NCBI GenBank assembly: GCA_024236215.1
Contig: JACKKX010000002.1
Span: forward strand, 1 to 64,000
Source of the DNA: Novosphingobium sp.
GTDB lineage: Bacteria > Pseudomonadota > Alphaproteobacteria > Sphingomonadales > Sphingomonadaceae
Length of the DNA stretch: 64,000 nt
Direction of reading: 5' to 3'
Positions within the stretch are counted from its first letter, which is position 1. The number at the start of each line of letters is the position of its first letter. The position numbers and the translations under genes are program-made. Positions 53,606 to 63,589 of the stretch are shown here, in pieces. The notes under the pieces are model-generated. The model was given only the letters and a program-made list of their open reading frames with translations, was not told the DNA's origin and made no database searches.

Positions 53606-55123
53606 ATGAGCGCCAATCTCTATCTCCAGCTAGCCGCCCGCATGCCGGGCGACGGCGAAACTTTCCTCCGGATGCCCGATGAGTACGTGTGGACTTATGG
53701 CGATCTGCGCCAATGGAGCGGGCGGCTGGCCAATACGCTGGTATCGCTTGGGGTAGGGCGCGGTGACCGGGTGGCGGTGCAGGCGCCCAAATCGCCGCAT
53801 TTCCTCTTTCTCTACCTCGCCTGTCTGCGCGCCGGCGCGGCGATCCTGCCGCTCAACACCGACTATACGCCGCGCGAAGTCGGCTATTTCCTCGCCAATG
53901 CCGGGGCGCGGATCTTCATCTGCACACCGGGCCGCGAAGACGATTTTGCCGAGATTGCACCGCAAGCCGGGGTTTCGCGGGTGCTGACCCTGGGCGAGCA
54001 GGGCGATGGCACCCTGATCGAGGCCAGCCGGGGGAAGGGGGAGGCGTTCGAGGCCGCCGCTGTCGCCCCCAACGATCTGGCCGCGATCCTCTATACCTCG
54101 GGGACCACGGGGGTTTCCAAGGGGGCGATGCTGAGCCACGAAAATCTCGCCAGCAATGCCCGGGTGCTGGTCGATTACTGGCGCTTCACCGGCGATGACG
54201 TGCTGCTGCATCCGCTGCCGGTCTATCACACGCACGGGCTGTTTGTGGCGACCAACGTGTGCCTGATGGCGGGCTGTTCGATGTTGTTCATGCCGCGCTT
54301 TTCCGCCGCCGAGGCGCTGCGGCTGCTGCCGGGCGCCACGGCGATGATGGGGGTGCCGACCCATTACCTGCGGATGCTGGCCGAGCCGGGATTGACCCGC
54401 GATCTGGTCAAGGGAATGCGGCTGTTCGTTTCGGGATCGGCACCGCTTTCGGCCGAAACCCATCGCGAATTCGAAGCGCGCACCGGGCACCGTATCCTTG
54501 AACGCTACGGGATGACCGAAACCAACATGATAACCTCCAACCCCTATGACGCAGAGCGCCGCGCGGGCACGGTCGGCTTTCCGCTGCCGGGGGTGGAGGT
54601 GCGGATTGCAGACGCGGTGAGCGGCGCAATCCTGCCCCAGGGTGAGATCGGGGTGATCGAGGTGCGCGGCCCCAACGTGTTCAGGGGCTATTGGCAGATG
54701 CCCGAAAAGACCGCGCAGGAATTCCGCCCCGATGGCTTTTTCATCACCGGCGACATGGGGCGGATCGACGCCCAGGGCTATGTCAGCATCGTCGGGCGGG
54801 AGAAGGATCTCGTGATCACCGGCGGGCTCAACGTCTATCCCGCCGAGGTGGAGGCCCTGCTCGATGCCTTGCCCGCAGTGCGCGAAAGCGCGGTGATCGG
54901 CCTGCCGCACCCCGATTTTGGCGAGGCGGTAACCGCAGTGGTGGTCGCGGCCGATCCGGCCGGGTTCGACGAAGCCGCGATCCGCACTCAACTCGGCCAC
55001 GATCTTGCCGCTTTCAAGGTGCCCAAGCGGATCATCGCGGTGCCCGAACTGCCGCGCAACGCGATGGCCAAGATCCAGAAAAAGGCCCTGCGCGAAACCT
55101 ATGCCGGATTGTACTCCGGTTGA
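53606..55123 (+). CDS. Malonyl-CoA synthetase-like AMP-dependent ligase
   Basis: This 505-residue adenylating enzyme has ILYTSGTTGVSKGAMLSH (P-loop motif, about residues 160-178), ERYGMTETNMITSNP, GYWQMPEKTAQEF, and FITGDMGRID; the C-terminal lysine is in NAMAKIQKKAL. The overall pattern, with SNPYDAERRAGTVGFPLPG, is closest to MatB malonyl-CoA synthetases. The start at 53606 follows GCCGGGGG. It overlaps or abuts the CoA-ester lyase gene, so the two may handle a dicarboxylic acyl-CoA. Confidence 0.86.
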   Translation: MSANLYLQLAARMPGDGETFLRMPDEYVWTYGDLRQWSGRLANTLVSLGVGRGDRVAVQAPKSPHFLFLYLACLRAGAAILPLNTDYTPREVGYFLANAGARIFICTPGREDDFAEIAPQAGVSRVLTLGEQGDGTLIEASRGKGEAFEAAAVAPNDLAAILYTSGTTGVSKGAMLSHENLASNARVLVDYWRFTGDDVLLHPLPVYHTHGLFVATNVCLMAGCSMLFMPRFSAAEALRLLPGATAMMGVPTHYLRMLAEPGLTRDLVKGMRLFVSGSAPLSAETHREFEARTGHRILERYGMTETNMITSNPYDAERRAGTVGFPLPGVEVRIADAVSGAILPQGEIGVIEVRGPNVFRGYWQMPEKTAQEFRPDGFFITGDMGRIDAQGYVSIVGREKDLVITGGLNVYPAEVEALLDALPAVRESAVIGLPHPDFGEAVTAVVVAADPAGFDEAAIRTQLGHDLAAFKVPKRIIAVPELPRNAMAKIQKKALRETYAGLYSG

Positions 55124-55179
55124 TCAATCCTCCGCGGGCGGCCCTTGTCGCAAACCGGGCAAAGGTGCATGGGCAGGGC

Positions 55180-56040
55180 ATGACCGCCTATCGACCGCGC
55201 CGCTCCGCCTTGTTTCTGCCCGCATCGAACGCCAAGGCGATCGACAAGGCGCGAATGCTCGATGCCGATGTGGTGATCCTCGACCTCGAGGATGCAGTCG
55301 CGCCGGAATTCAAGGAGGAGGCCCGCGTAGCCGCCGTTGCTGCAGTGCGCGAGGGCGGCTTCGGGCGGCGCGAGCTGGTGATCCGCGCCAATGGGATCGA
55401 CACGCCCTGGGGGCGCGAGGATCTGGCGGCGATTGCCGAGGCCGGGCCCGATGCGGTGCTGGTTCCGAAGATCGCATCTCCGGAAGATATCTTGCAGTAC
55501 AATGCGTTGATCTCAAAGGCTCCAGCACATTCGAAGCTGTGGGTGATGATCGAAACCTGCGCCGCCGTGGCCCGGCTCGATGCCATTGCGGCCTGTGTGG
55601 GATCGACCCGGCTCTCGGCCTTCGTGATGGGCACCAACGATCTCGCCAAGGAAATGCGCGCCCGGCTGCGCCCCGGTCGCGCGCCGTTCCTGCCGATCCT
55701 TAGCCTGACAGTGGCGGCGGCACGCGCCCACGGATTGATAGTACTCGATGGAGTGTGCAATGAATTCCGGGATTCCAGTGTATTGCAAGCCGAAGCTGAG
55801 CAAGGACTTGAATGGGGTTTCGATGGCAAGAGCCTGATCCATCCCGATCAGATCGGGGTGACCAACGCGGTCTTCACTCCTTCAGCCGATGAACTGGCCT
55901 GGGCCGGCGCGGTGGTTGCTGCCTTCGGTCTGCCCGAAAATGCGGGCAAGGGCGCGATCAGGGTGGAAGGCAAGATGGCCGAACTGCTGCACCTCGATCT
56001 GGCACGGCGGATTCTCGCCGTGGCCGAAGCGATCGGCTAG
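55180..56040 (+). CDS. CoA-ester lyase of the HpcH/HpaI / citrate lyase beta family
   Basis: This 286-residue TIM-barrel lyase has RSALFLPASNAKAIDKA, DVVILDLEDAV (metal-binding Glu/Asp), VLVPKIASPED, MIETCAAV and GFDGKSLIHPDQI. It is of the CitE-like group that cleaves or forms malyl-, citramalyl- or beta-methylmalyl-CoA. The ATG at 55180 is the conserved start; a TTG at 55120 overlapping the ligase stop is also possible. The nearby isocitrate lyase suggests a role with glyoxylate or C4 thioesters, by inference. Confidence 0.88.
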   Translation: MTAYRPRRSALFLPASNAKAIDKARMLDADVVILDLEDAVAPEFKEEARVAAVAAVREGGFGRRELVIRANGIDTPWGREDLAAIAEAGPDAVLVPKIASPEDILQYNALISKAPAHSKLWVMIETCAAVARLDAIAACVGSTRLSAFVMGTNDLAKEMRARLRPGRAPFLPILSLTVAAARAHGLIVLDGVCNEFRDSSVLQAEAEQGLEWGFDGKSLIHPDQIGVTNAVFTPSADELAWAGAVVAAFGLPENAGKGAIRVEGKMAELLHLDLARRILAVAEAIG

Positions 56041-56498
56041 CCCCGCAGCTTCTTGATCGTTGCCGAAAATGTCAGCACCGGTTCCGCCCCATCGCTGATC
56101 TTGCCGCGCACGAAGATCAGGCTTCCCCCCTTGCGGGTTACCTCGCCGCGCGCGGTGAGCAGTGCCCCGGCGCGGCCCGGGCCGACGAATTCGCTCGCCA
56201 TGGTCACGGTCACCCCGCCCACCGGCGCTCCGTTTTCGGCAATCATGAACAGCGCATAGTCGGCAAAGGTCAGCAGCGCGCCGCCGTGGCAATTGCCCCA
56301 GCCGTTGAGATTCTTAGGTTCGACGCGAAAGCCGCAGACCACCTGGCCATCTTCCCAGCGCAGGTGGAAGGGGCCGGTGAGATCCTCGAAAGGTTCCTCG
56401 GCTGCCCAGCGGTGCCACCCGGTCCATTCGCCATCGGTGACAAGCACGAGGCGCGAGGTATTGACCCCTTCGGGTGCGGTGGACTGGGTTTCGGGCAT
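56037..56498 (-). CDS. PaaI-type hotdog thioesterase
   Basis: This 153-residue hotdog-fold protein has the PaaI motif NGWGNCHGGALLTFADYALF (active-site Asn/His/Gly region) and EFVGPGRAGALLTARGEV. It is expected to hydrolyse acyl-CoA thioesters. The start at 56498 (MPETQS) follows GAGGTG; ATG 56510 is less well placed. It overlaps the CoA-lyase gene convergently by 4 nt. Confidence 0.88.
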   Translation of the reverse strand: MPETQSTAPEGVNTSRLVLVTDGEWTGWHRWAAEEPFEDLTGPFHLRWEDGQVVCGFRVEPKNLNGWGNCHGGALLTFADYALFMIAENGAPVGGVTVTMASEFVGPGRAGALLTARGEVTRKGGSLIFVRGKISDGAEPVLTFSATIKKLRG

Positions 56499-56548
56499 GG
56501 CACACCTCATGGCAGGGAATCGCGAGCCCGCGTCCCTAGCGAGCCGGG

Positions 56549-57931
56549 CTAGTGATCGTCAAAGCCGAACGGAGCGGCATCGCGGCGGTAATCGTCGGCA
56601 AGGATCTCGCGCCCGACCGGCGGCGCGGAGCGGGCGGTGCAGGACGGGCGGTTGCACAGCCGGCAGGTGACCCCGATCGGGGTCGGCTCGGGCAGGCCCT
56701 GGCGGGCATAGGCAAGCTTGTCGGCATGTTCGGCCGAGCAGGCCAGCGCGATCGCGCGGGTGACCGGCGGTCGGTCGATGCTGCCGCCGCCCGCGCGCAC
56801 CGTCCGTGCGATCGAGAAAAAGCGCTGGCCGTCTGGCAGTTCCAGCATCTGGGTGACGATTTCGCCGGGTGTGCGGAACACCGAATGGACGCTCCACAAG
56901 GGGCAGCCCCCGCCGTGCGCGGCAAAGGGAAACCCCGCCCCGTCGAGCCGCTTGGATACGTTGCCCGCAGGATCGACCCGGATGAAGAAGAAGGGAACGC
57001 GCAGCATGCCCGGCTTGTTGAGCGTGGTCAGCCGGTGCGCCACTTGCTCGAAACTGGTCGAGAACTGGCGCGAAAGTGCCTCCACATCGTAGGCGCGCGC
57101 CTCAACCGCGCGGGCGAAGCGATCATAGGGCATCAGGATCGCGGCCGCGCCGTAGCTCGCCAGCGCGCGGCGCACCAGGGCGGCGGCGGTGGGGGTTGCG
57201 AAGGACTGCGAAGCGGTTGCCGCCGCGATCTCCTTGCGCAGCGCGGTGTAGGCGATGTGGGTGGCGACCTGAAAGGCACGGCTGGCGCCGTCGAGCGTAT
57301 CGTCGATTAGCAACTGCTCGTTATGCCGGTCATAGCGGCGCATCGCCCCCATCAGTACATCGGGCGGCAGATAGCGCACCCGCGCACCGCTGCGCGCCTT
57401 GAGCCATTCGGCGGCACTCCCGGCCCGGGCGATTTCTGCGGCCAGTTCCTCGGCACGGGTGTCCAGCGCGTGGAAATAGTTGCGCTCACGCGCGACGAAG
57501 CGGCGGGCTTCGGCCACCGGATCGTTCTCATCGGGCGTGTCGCGGCGTTCGGCCAGCGCGCGCTGTTCGCGGGTATAGGCACCGTAAAGCCGCAGCAGCG
57601 CCTCGCTCACGCCGGGAAAGCTGGTGGCGAGATCGGCAATCTCCAGCGTCGGCAGATCGATGTCGGCAAAAATCGGATCGCGCAGCGCATCGCCGATCCG
57701 GCGGGCATAGTCCTCGCTGTCCTCCCCCGCGAACTCGGCAAGATCGAACTTGTAGCTTTTGGCCAGGCGCAGCAGCAGGTCGGCGGTCAGCGGGCGCTGG
57801 TTGCGTTCGAGCAGGGCGACATAGCTGGGCGAAATGCCAAGGTCCGCGCCCATCGCCTGCTGGGTCAGCCCCAATTCGCGGCGCAGCCGACGCAGACGCG
57901 GGCCTAGATAGAGCGGGCGGGATTCGGCCAT
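56549..57931 (-). CDS. RamB/ScfR-type transcriptional regulator of short-chain fatty acid metabolism
   Basis: This 460-residue protein has an N-terminal XRE helix-turn-helix (LGLTQQAMGADLGISPSYVALLERNQRP, about residues 19-46), a central IrrE/ImmA-like domain and a C-terminal zinc-like cluster CRLCNRPSCTARSAPPVG. This order defines ScfR/RamB regulators, which control isocitrate lyase and the glyoxylate cycle in response to acyl-CoA. It is divergent from aceA, its probable target. Confidence 0.92.
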   Translation of the reverse strand: MAESRPLYLGPRLRRLRRELGLTQQAMGADLGISPSYVALLERNQRPLTADLLLRLAKSYKFDLAEFAGEDSEDYARRIGDALRDPIFADIDLPTLEIADLATSFPGVSEALLRLYGAYTREQRALAERRDTPDENDPVAEARRFVARERNYFHALDTRAEELAAEIARAGSAAEWLKARSGARVRYLPPDVLMGAMRRYDRHNEQLLIDDTLDGASRAFQVATHIAYTALRKEIAAATASQSFATPTAAALVRRALASYGAAAILMPYDRFARAVEARAYDVEALSRQFSTSFEQVAHRLTTLNKPGMLRVPFFFIRVDPAGNVSKRLDGAGFPFAAHGGGCPLWSVHSVFRTPGEIVTQMLELPDGQRFFSIARTVRAGGGSIDRPPVTRAIALACSAEHADKLAYARQGLPEPTPIGVTCRLCNRPSCTARSAPPVGREILADDYRRDAAPFGFDDH

Positions 57932-58074
57932 GAAGGTGTTTTGTCATAGCAGCACAACATTACAAGGAAAATATGTAAAGAATTACAAATCGACTCCGGC
58001 GGCGGTTTTGCAGCGCAGCAAGCCAGCATAAGCGGGGCCATACCGCTTCCTCCCATGTTCAAGGATTTCGAGAC
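57932..58074. promoter_or_regulatory. scfR/aceA divergent promoter region with repeated AT-rich motifs
   Basis: In this 143-bp spacer TTACAA occurs in the plus strand at 57960-57965 and again at 57983-57988 (ATTACAAAT), with a related TGTAAAG between (57974-57980). The resulting direct repeats spaced 23 bp apart are candidate binding sites for the ScfR regulator. AT-rich compared with its surroundings. Confidence 0.45.
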
Positions 58075-59664
58075 GTGACCTATCAGCAGACCATTGCCGA
58101 GGCCGGCCAGACGATCGCCCCCAACCAGACGAGCTGGAGCGGGATCGACGCCGAAAGCGTTGCCCGCATGCGGCTGCAGAACCGGTTCAAGACCGGGCTG
58201 GACATCGCCAAGTACACCGCCAAGATCATGCGGGCGGACATGGCTGCCTATGATGCCGATCCGGCCCAGTACACCCAGTCGCTGGGCTGTTGGCACGGTT
58301 TCATCGGCCAGCAGAAGCTGATTTCGATCAAGAAGCATTTCGGCACCACCAAGCGCCGTTATCTCTACCTCTCGGGCTGGATGGTCGCCGCGCTGCGCAG
58401 CGAATTCGGCCCGCTGCCCGACCAGTCGATGCACGAAAAGACTTCGGTCCCCGCGCTGATCGAGGAGCTCTACACCTTCCTGCGCCAGGCCGATGCCCGT
58501 GAGCTGGGCATGATGTTCCGCGATCTTGACGCGGCACGCGACGCCGGTGACGAGGTCAAGGCCAAGCAGATCCAGACCGCGATCGACAACTATGAAACCC
58601 ACGTGGTTCCGATCGTCGCCGATATCGACGCGGGCTTCGGCAACGCCGAGGCGACCTACCTGCTGGCCAAGAAGTTCATCGAGGCCGGGGCCTGCTGCAT
58701 CCAGATCGAAAACCAGGTTTCGGATGAAAAGCAGTGCGGCCACCAGGATGGCAAGGTGACCGTCCCGCACGAGGACTTCATCGCGAAGATCCGCGCCGTG
58801 CGCTATGCCTTCATGGAGCTGGGCGTCGACGATGGGATCATCGTTGCCCGCACCGACTCGCTGGGTGCCGGGCTGACCAAGCAGATCGCCTTCACCCGCG
58901 TGGCGGGCGACATCGGCGATCAGTACAACAGCTTCCTCGATTGCGACGAAGTGACCGAGGTGGGCCACGGCGACGTCCTCATCTCGCGCGGCGGCAAGCT
59001 GCTCAAGCCCAAGCGGCTGCCCAGCAATCTCTATCAATTCCGCCCCGGAACCGGTGAAGACCGCTGCGTGCTCGATTGCATCACCAGCCTCCAGAACGGC
59101 GCCGACCTCTTGTGGATCGAAACCGAAAAGCCGCACATCGGCCAGATCGGCGGCATGGTCAGCCGGATCCGCGAAGTGATCCCCAATGCCAAACTGGTCT
59201 ACAACAATTCGCCCAGCTTCAACTGGACGCTCAACTTCCGCCAGCAGGTGTTCGATGCCTGGAGTGCCGAGGGCAAGGACGTTTCGGCCTATGACCGGGC
59301 CAGGCTGATGAGCGTGGACTATGACGGCAGCGAGCTCGCCGCCGAAGCCGATGAGCGCATCCGCACCTTCCAGAAGGACGCGGCGCGCGAGGCGGGGATC
59401 TTCCACCACCTCATCACCCTGCCGACCTATCACACCGCGGCGCTCAGCACCGACAATCTGGCGAAGGAATACTTCGGCGATGCGGGCATGCTGGGCTACG
59501 TCAAGAACGTCCAGCGCCAGGAAATCCGCCAGGGGATCGCCTGCGTCAAGCACCAGAACATGGCCGGCAGCGACATCGGCGACGACCACAAGGAATACTT
59601 TGCCGGCGAAGCGGCCCTCAAGGCCGGTGGCAAGGACAACACGATGAACCAATTCGCGGCTTAA
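58075..59664 (+). CDS. aceA: Isocitrate lyase
   Basis: This 529-residue isocitrate lyase splits isocitrate to glyoxylate and succinate. It has the catalytic motif KQCGH (in DEKQCGHQDGK) with KKCGH replaced, as is usual in the long 525-540-residue Pseudomonas-type subgroup, plus PIVADIDAGFGNAEATYLLAK and VYNNSPSFNWT. The start is GTG at 58075. It is divergent from the ScfR-type regulator. Malate synthase is not in the window. Confidence 0.95.
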   Translation: MTYQQTIAEAGQTIAPNQTSWSGIDAESVARMRLQNRFKTGLDIAKYTAKIMRADMAAYDADPAQYTQSLGCWHGFIGQQKLISIKKHFGTTKRRYLYLSGWMVAALRSEFGPLPDQSMHEKTSVPALIEELYTFLRQADARELGMMFRDLDAARDAGDEVKAKQIQTAIDNYETHVVPIVADIDAGFGNAEATYLLAKKFIEAGACCIQIENQVSDEKQCGHQDGKVTVPHEDFIAKIRAVRYAFMELGVDDGIIVARTDSLGAGLTKQIAFTRVAGDIGDQYNSFLDCDEVTEVGHGDVLISRGGKLLKPKRLPSNLYQFRPGTGEDRCVLDCITSLQNGADLLWIETEKPHIGQIGGMVSRIREVIPNAKLVYNNSPSFNWTLNFRQQVFDAWSAEGKDVSAYDRARLMSVDYDGSELAAEADERIRTFQKDAAREAGIFHHLITLPTYHTAALSTDNLAKEYFGDAGMLGYVKNVQRQEIRQGIACVKHQNMAGSDIGDDHKEYFAGEAALKAGGKDNTMNQFAA

Positions 59665-59697
59665 CACCCGCCTAAGAGCTTCCTGGGGAGGAAGTTT

Positions 59698-59738
59698 GGC
59701 CCGTCACGCGCCCCTTTCGCGTGGCGGGCCATTTCTTT
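59698..59738 (+). terminator. Intrinsic terminator after aceA
   Basis: The stem GGCCCGTCACGC (59698-59709) pairs with GCGTGGCGGGCC (59719-59730) with one mismatch, followed by ATTTCTTT. Confidence 0.75.
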
Positions 59739-59769
59739 GTCCGGTGAAGCGGGCTAGGGGCGGGCGACG

Positions 59770-61377
59770 ATGCTGCGCCTCAACGAACTGAAACTGCCGC
59801 TGGATCACGTGGCCGAAGACCTGCCCGCGGCGATTTGCGCGCGGCTGGGCATTGCCGCCGATGAGCTTGAACGCTTCACCGTGGTCCGGCGCGGCAACGA
59901 TGCCCGCAAGAAGGGCGCGATTCTGCTGGTTTACGCGCTCGATGTCACGGTGCGCGACGAGGCGGCGGTGCTGGCGCGCCATGCTGGCGATCACAACGTC
60001 CGCCCCGCACCCGACACAGCCTACCGTTTTCCCGTCCGCGCACCCGAAGGCTGGGATGGGCCGCGCCCGGTGGTGATCGGCGCGGGTCCTTGCGGGTTGA
60101 TGGCGGCGCTGATCCTGGCGCAGATGGGGCTGCGCCCGATCATCGTCGAGCGCGGCAAGGCGGTGCGCGAACGCACCAAGGATACCTGGGCGCTTTGGCG
60201 CCGTTCGGTGCTGACGCCGGAAAGCAACGTCCAGTTCGGCGAGGGCGGGGCGGGGACCTTTTCCGATGGAAAGCTCTATTCGCGGATCAAGGACCCTCGC
60301 CACCTGGCGCGCAAGGTGCTGGTCGAATTCGTCAAGGCCGGCGCGCCCGATGACATCCTGACCGAGGCCCACCCCCACATCGGCACTTTCCGGCTGGTGA
60401 CCATGGTGATGAGCATCCGCGAGACGATCGAGAGCCTCGGCGGCGAATACCGTTTCGGCACGCGGGTGGAGGATTTCGCGGTCGAGGACGGGCAACTCAA
60501 GGGACTGCACCTCTCGGACGGGCAGTTTCTTGCGGCCGAGCATGTGATCCTCGCGGTCGGTCATTCGGCCCGCGATACCTTCGCGAAGCTGCACGAGCGT
60601 GGAGTGTTCGTCGAGGCCAAGCCCTTTGCCATCGGGGTTCGGATCGAACACCCGCAGAGCTGGATCGACCAGGCGCGCTATGGCGCGGCGGCGGGCAATC
60701 CGATCCTGGGCGCGGCGGCCTATTCGATCGCGCACCAGGCATCGAACGGGCGCGCGGTCTATTCGTTCTGCATGTGCCCTGGCGGCCGGGTGGTCGCCGC
60801 CACCAGCGAGGAAGGCCGTGTGGTGACCAACGGGATGAGCCAGTATTCGCGCGCCGAATTCAACGCCAATTCGGGACTGGTGGTGGACATCAGCCCCGAG
60901 CGCGATTTTCCCGGCGATCCGCTGGCCGGGGTGACGCTACAATGCCGGCTTGAGGAGCTGGCCTTTGCCGCCGGGGGATCGGACTACCGCGCGCCGGGCC
61001 AGCGAGTGGAGGACTTCTTGGCCGGGCGGCCCTCGGACCATTTCGGGGTTGTCACGCCCTCCTACAAGCCAGGGGTCAAGCCCACCGATCTGGCCGGGTG
61101 CCTGCCCGGCTTCGTGATCGAGGCGATCCGCGAGGCGCTACCGGTGTTCGGGCGCCAGATCCCCGGATACGATCATCCCGATGCAGTGATGACCGGGGTG
61201 GAAACCCGCACCTCGTCGCCAATTCGCATCCGGCGCGGGGCCGATTTCCAGTCGATCAACACCCGCGGGCTGTATCCGGCGGGCGAAGGTGCGGGCTATG
61301 CCGGGGGCATCCTTTCCGCGGCGGTCGATGGGATCAAGGTGGCCGAGGCGCTGGCGCTGGAACTGGTGGGAGCGTGA
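59770..61377 (+). CDS. FAD-dependent dehydrogenase (COG2509 family)
   Basis: This 535-residue flavoprotein has a short N-terminal domain, then an FAD-binding Rossmann motif VVIGAGPCGLMAALILAQMG (about residues 101-120), SNVQFGEGGAGTFSDGKLY, and the C-terminal TSSPIRIRRG and YPAGEGAGYAGGILSAAVDG typical of COG2509 dehydrogenases. Substrate unknown. Its stop overlaps the next start as GTGA, so it is coupled to a second flavoprotein. Confidence 0.9.
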   Translation: MLRLNELKLPLDHVAEDLPAAICARLGIAADELERFTVVRRGNDARKKGAILLVYALDVTVRDEAAVLARHAGDHNVRPAPDTAYRFPVRAPEGWDGPRPVVIGAGPCGLMAALILAQMGLRPIIVERGKAVRERTKDTWALWRRSVLTPESNVQFGEGGAGTFSDGKLYSRIKDPRHLARKVLVEFVKAGAPDDILTEAHPHIGTFRLVTMVMSIRETIESLGGEYRFGTRVEDFAVEDGQLKGLHLSDGQFLAAEHVILAVGHSARDTFAKLHERGVFVEAKPFAIGVRIEHPQSWIDQARYGAAAGNPILGAAAYSIAHQASNGRAVYSFCMCPGGRVVAATSEEGRVVTNGMSQYSRAEFNANSGLVVDISPERDFPGDPLAGVTLQCRLEELAFAAGGSDYRAPGQRVEDFLAGRPSDHFGVVTPSYKPGVKPTDLAGCLPGFVIEAIREALPVFGRQIPGYDHPDAVMTGVETRTSSPIRIRRGADFQSINTRGLYPAGEGAGYAGGILSAAVDGIKVAEALALELVGA

Positions 61378-62540
61378 GCGAAACCTTCGACGCAATTGTG
61401 CTTGGCGCCGGTGCCGCAGGGATGATGTGCGCGGCGGTGGCCGGGCAGCGCGGGCGGCGGGTGGCGCTGCTCGACCGGGCCGAGGCGCCGGGCAAGAAGA
61501 TCCTGATCTCGGGCGGGGGGCGGTGCAATTTCACAAACCTGCATGCCGCGCCCGAGCGCTACATTTCGGCCAATCCTCATTTCGCCAAATCGGCGCTGAG
61601 CCGCTACACCCCGGCCGATTTCCTCGCCCTGGTCGAAGCCTATGGGATCGCCTGGCACGAAAAGACCCTGGGCCAGCTGTTCTGCGATGGCTCGGCGCGG
61701 CAAATCCTCGATCTGCTGCTGGCTGAATGCGCCAAGGGGCAGGTCGATTTGCGCTGCGGAGTAGAAACTGGGGTGGTCGAACAGCGCGAAGGACTATTTC
61801 ATGTCGCGGGAGTTGCCGCGCCCCGGCTGGTGATCGCCACCGGCGGGCCGTCAATCCCGAAGATGGGGGCCAGCGCCTTCGCCTATGAACTGGCGCGCCA
61901 ATTCGGACTCAAGGTGGTTGAGCCGCGGCCCGCATTGGTGCCGCTGACACTGGGCGGCGATGACCTGCTGTTTCGCGAGCTTTCGGGGGTATCGGCCGAG
62001 GTGTTAGCGCGCTGCGGCAAGGCGTCCTTCCGCGAGGCTGCGCTGTTCACCCATCGCGGGCTGTCGGGCCCGGCGATCCTGCAAATCTCATCCTACTGGA
62101 AGCGCGGCGATGCGGTGCGGATCGATTTCCTGCCCGATGCCACGCCTGGCTGGCTGGTGGAGGCAAAGCGCGTCAATCCCCGCGCATCTCCGCGCCGGGC
62201 GCTGCCACTGCCCGAGCGGCTGGCGACTGTTCTGGCCGAACGGCTGGCCCTGCCTGGCGAGCTGGGACAGGCTTCGGACAAGGCGCTGCGCGCCGCCGAA
62301 GCACGGCTGGCCGACTGGCACTTCACACCCACCGGCTCCGAAGGCTTCGCCAAGGCTGAGGTTACGGTCGGCGGGATCGCCACTTCCGAACTGTCGAGCC
62401 GGACGATGGAAGCGCGCAAGATTCCGGGGCTCTACGCGATTGGCGAGGCAGTGGACGTTACCGGCTGGCTGGGCGGCTACAATTTCCAGTGGGCCTGGGC
62501 CAGCGGGCAGGCGGCGGGATTGGCGATTGCCGAAGTTTAA
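61374..62540 (+). CDS. NAD(P)/FAD-dependent oxidoreductase of the HI0933/BaiN family
   Basis: This 388-residue flavoprotein begins with an FAD motif VLGAGAAGMMCAAVAGQRG, followed by KKILISGGGRCNFTN and FAKSALSRYTPADFL. The C-terminal part includes AEVTVGGIATSELSSRTMEA and GLYAIGEAVDVTGWLGGYNFQWAW, all family hallmarks. Function is poorly known. The GTG at 61374 overlaps the COG2509 stop. Confidence 0.9.
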   Translation: MSETFDAIVLGAGAAGMMCAAVAGQRGRRVALLDRAEAPGKKILISGGGRCNFTNLHAAPERYISANPHFAKSALSRYTPADFLALVEAYGIAWHEKTLGQLFCDGSARQILDLLLAECAKGQVDLRCGVETGVVEQREGLFHVAGVAAPRLVIATGGPSIPKMGASAFAYELARQFGLKVVEPRPALVPLTLGGDDLLFRELSGVSAEVLARCGKASFREAALFTHRGLSGPAILQISSYWKRGDAVRIDFLPDATPGWLVEAKRVNPRASPRRALPLPERLATVLAERLALPGELGQASDKALRAAEARLADWHFTPTGSEGFAKAEVTVGGIATSELSSRTMEARKIPGLYAIGEAVDVTGWLGGYNFQWAWASGQAAGLAIAEV

Positions 62541-62566
62541 TTGATCGATTAAACCCCCTGCGGTAG

Positions 62567-63565
<999 letters not shown>

Positions 63566-63589
63566 CCTGCCCGTTCAAGGAGAACCCAC

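Noticed and set aside
57904-59667. 587-codon minus-strand frame covering aceA
   Set aside because: Exact antisense of isocitrate lyase, which has clear family motifs and a start, a regulator and a terminator.
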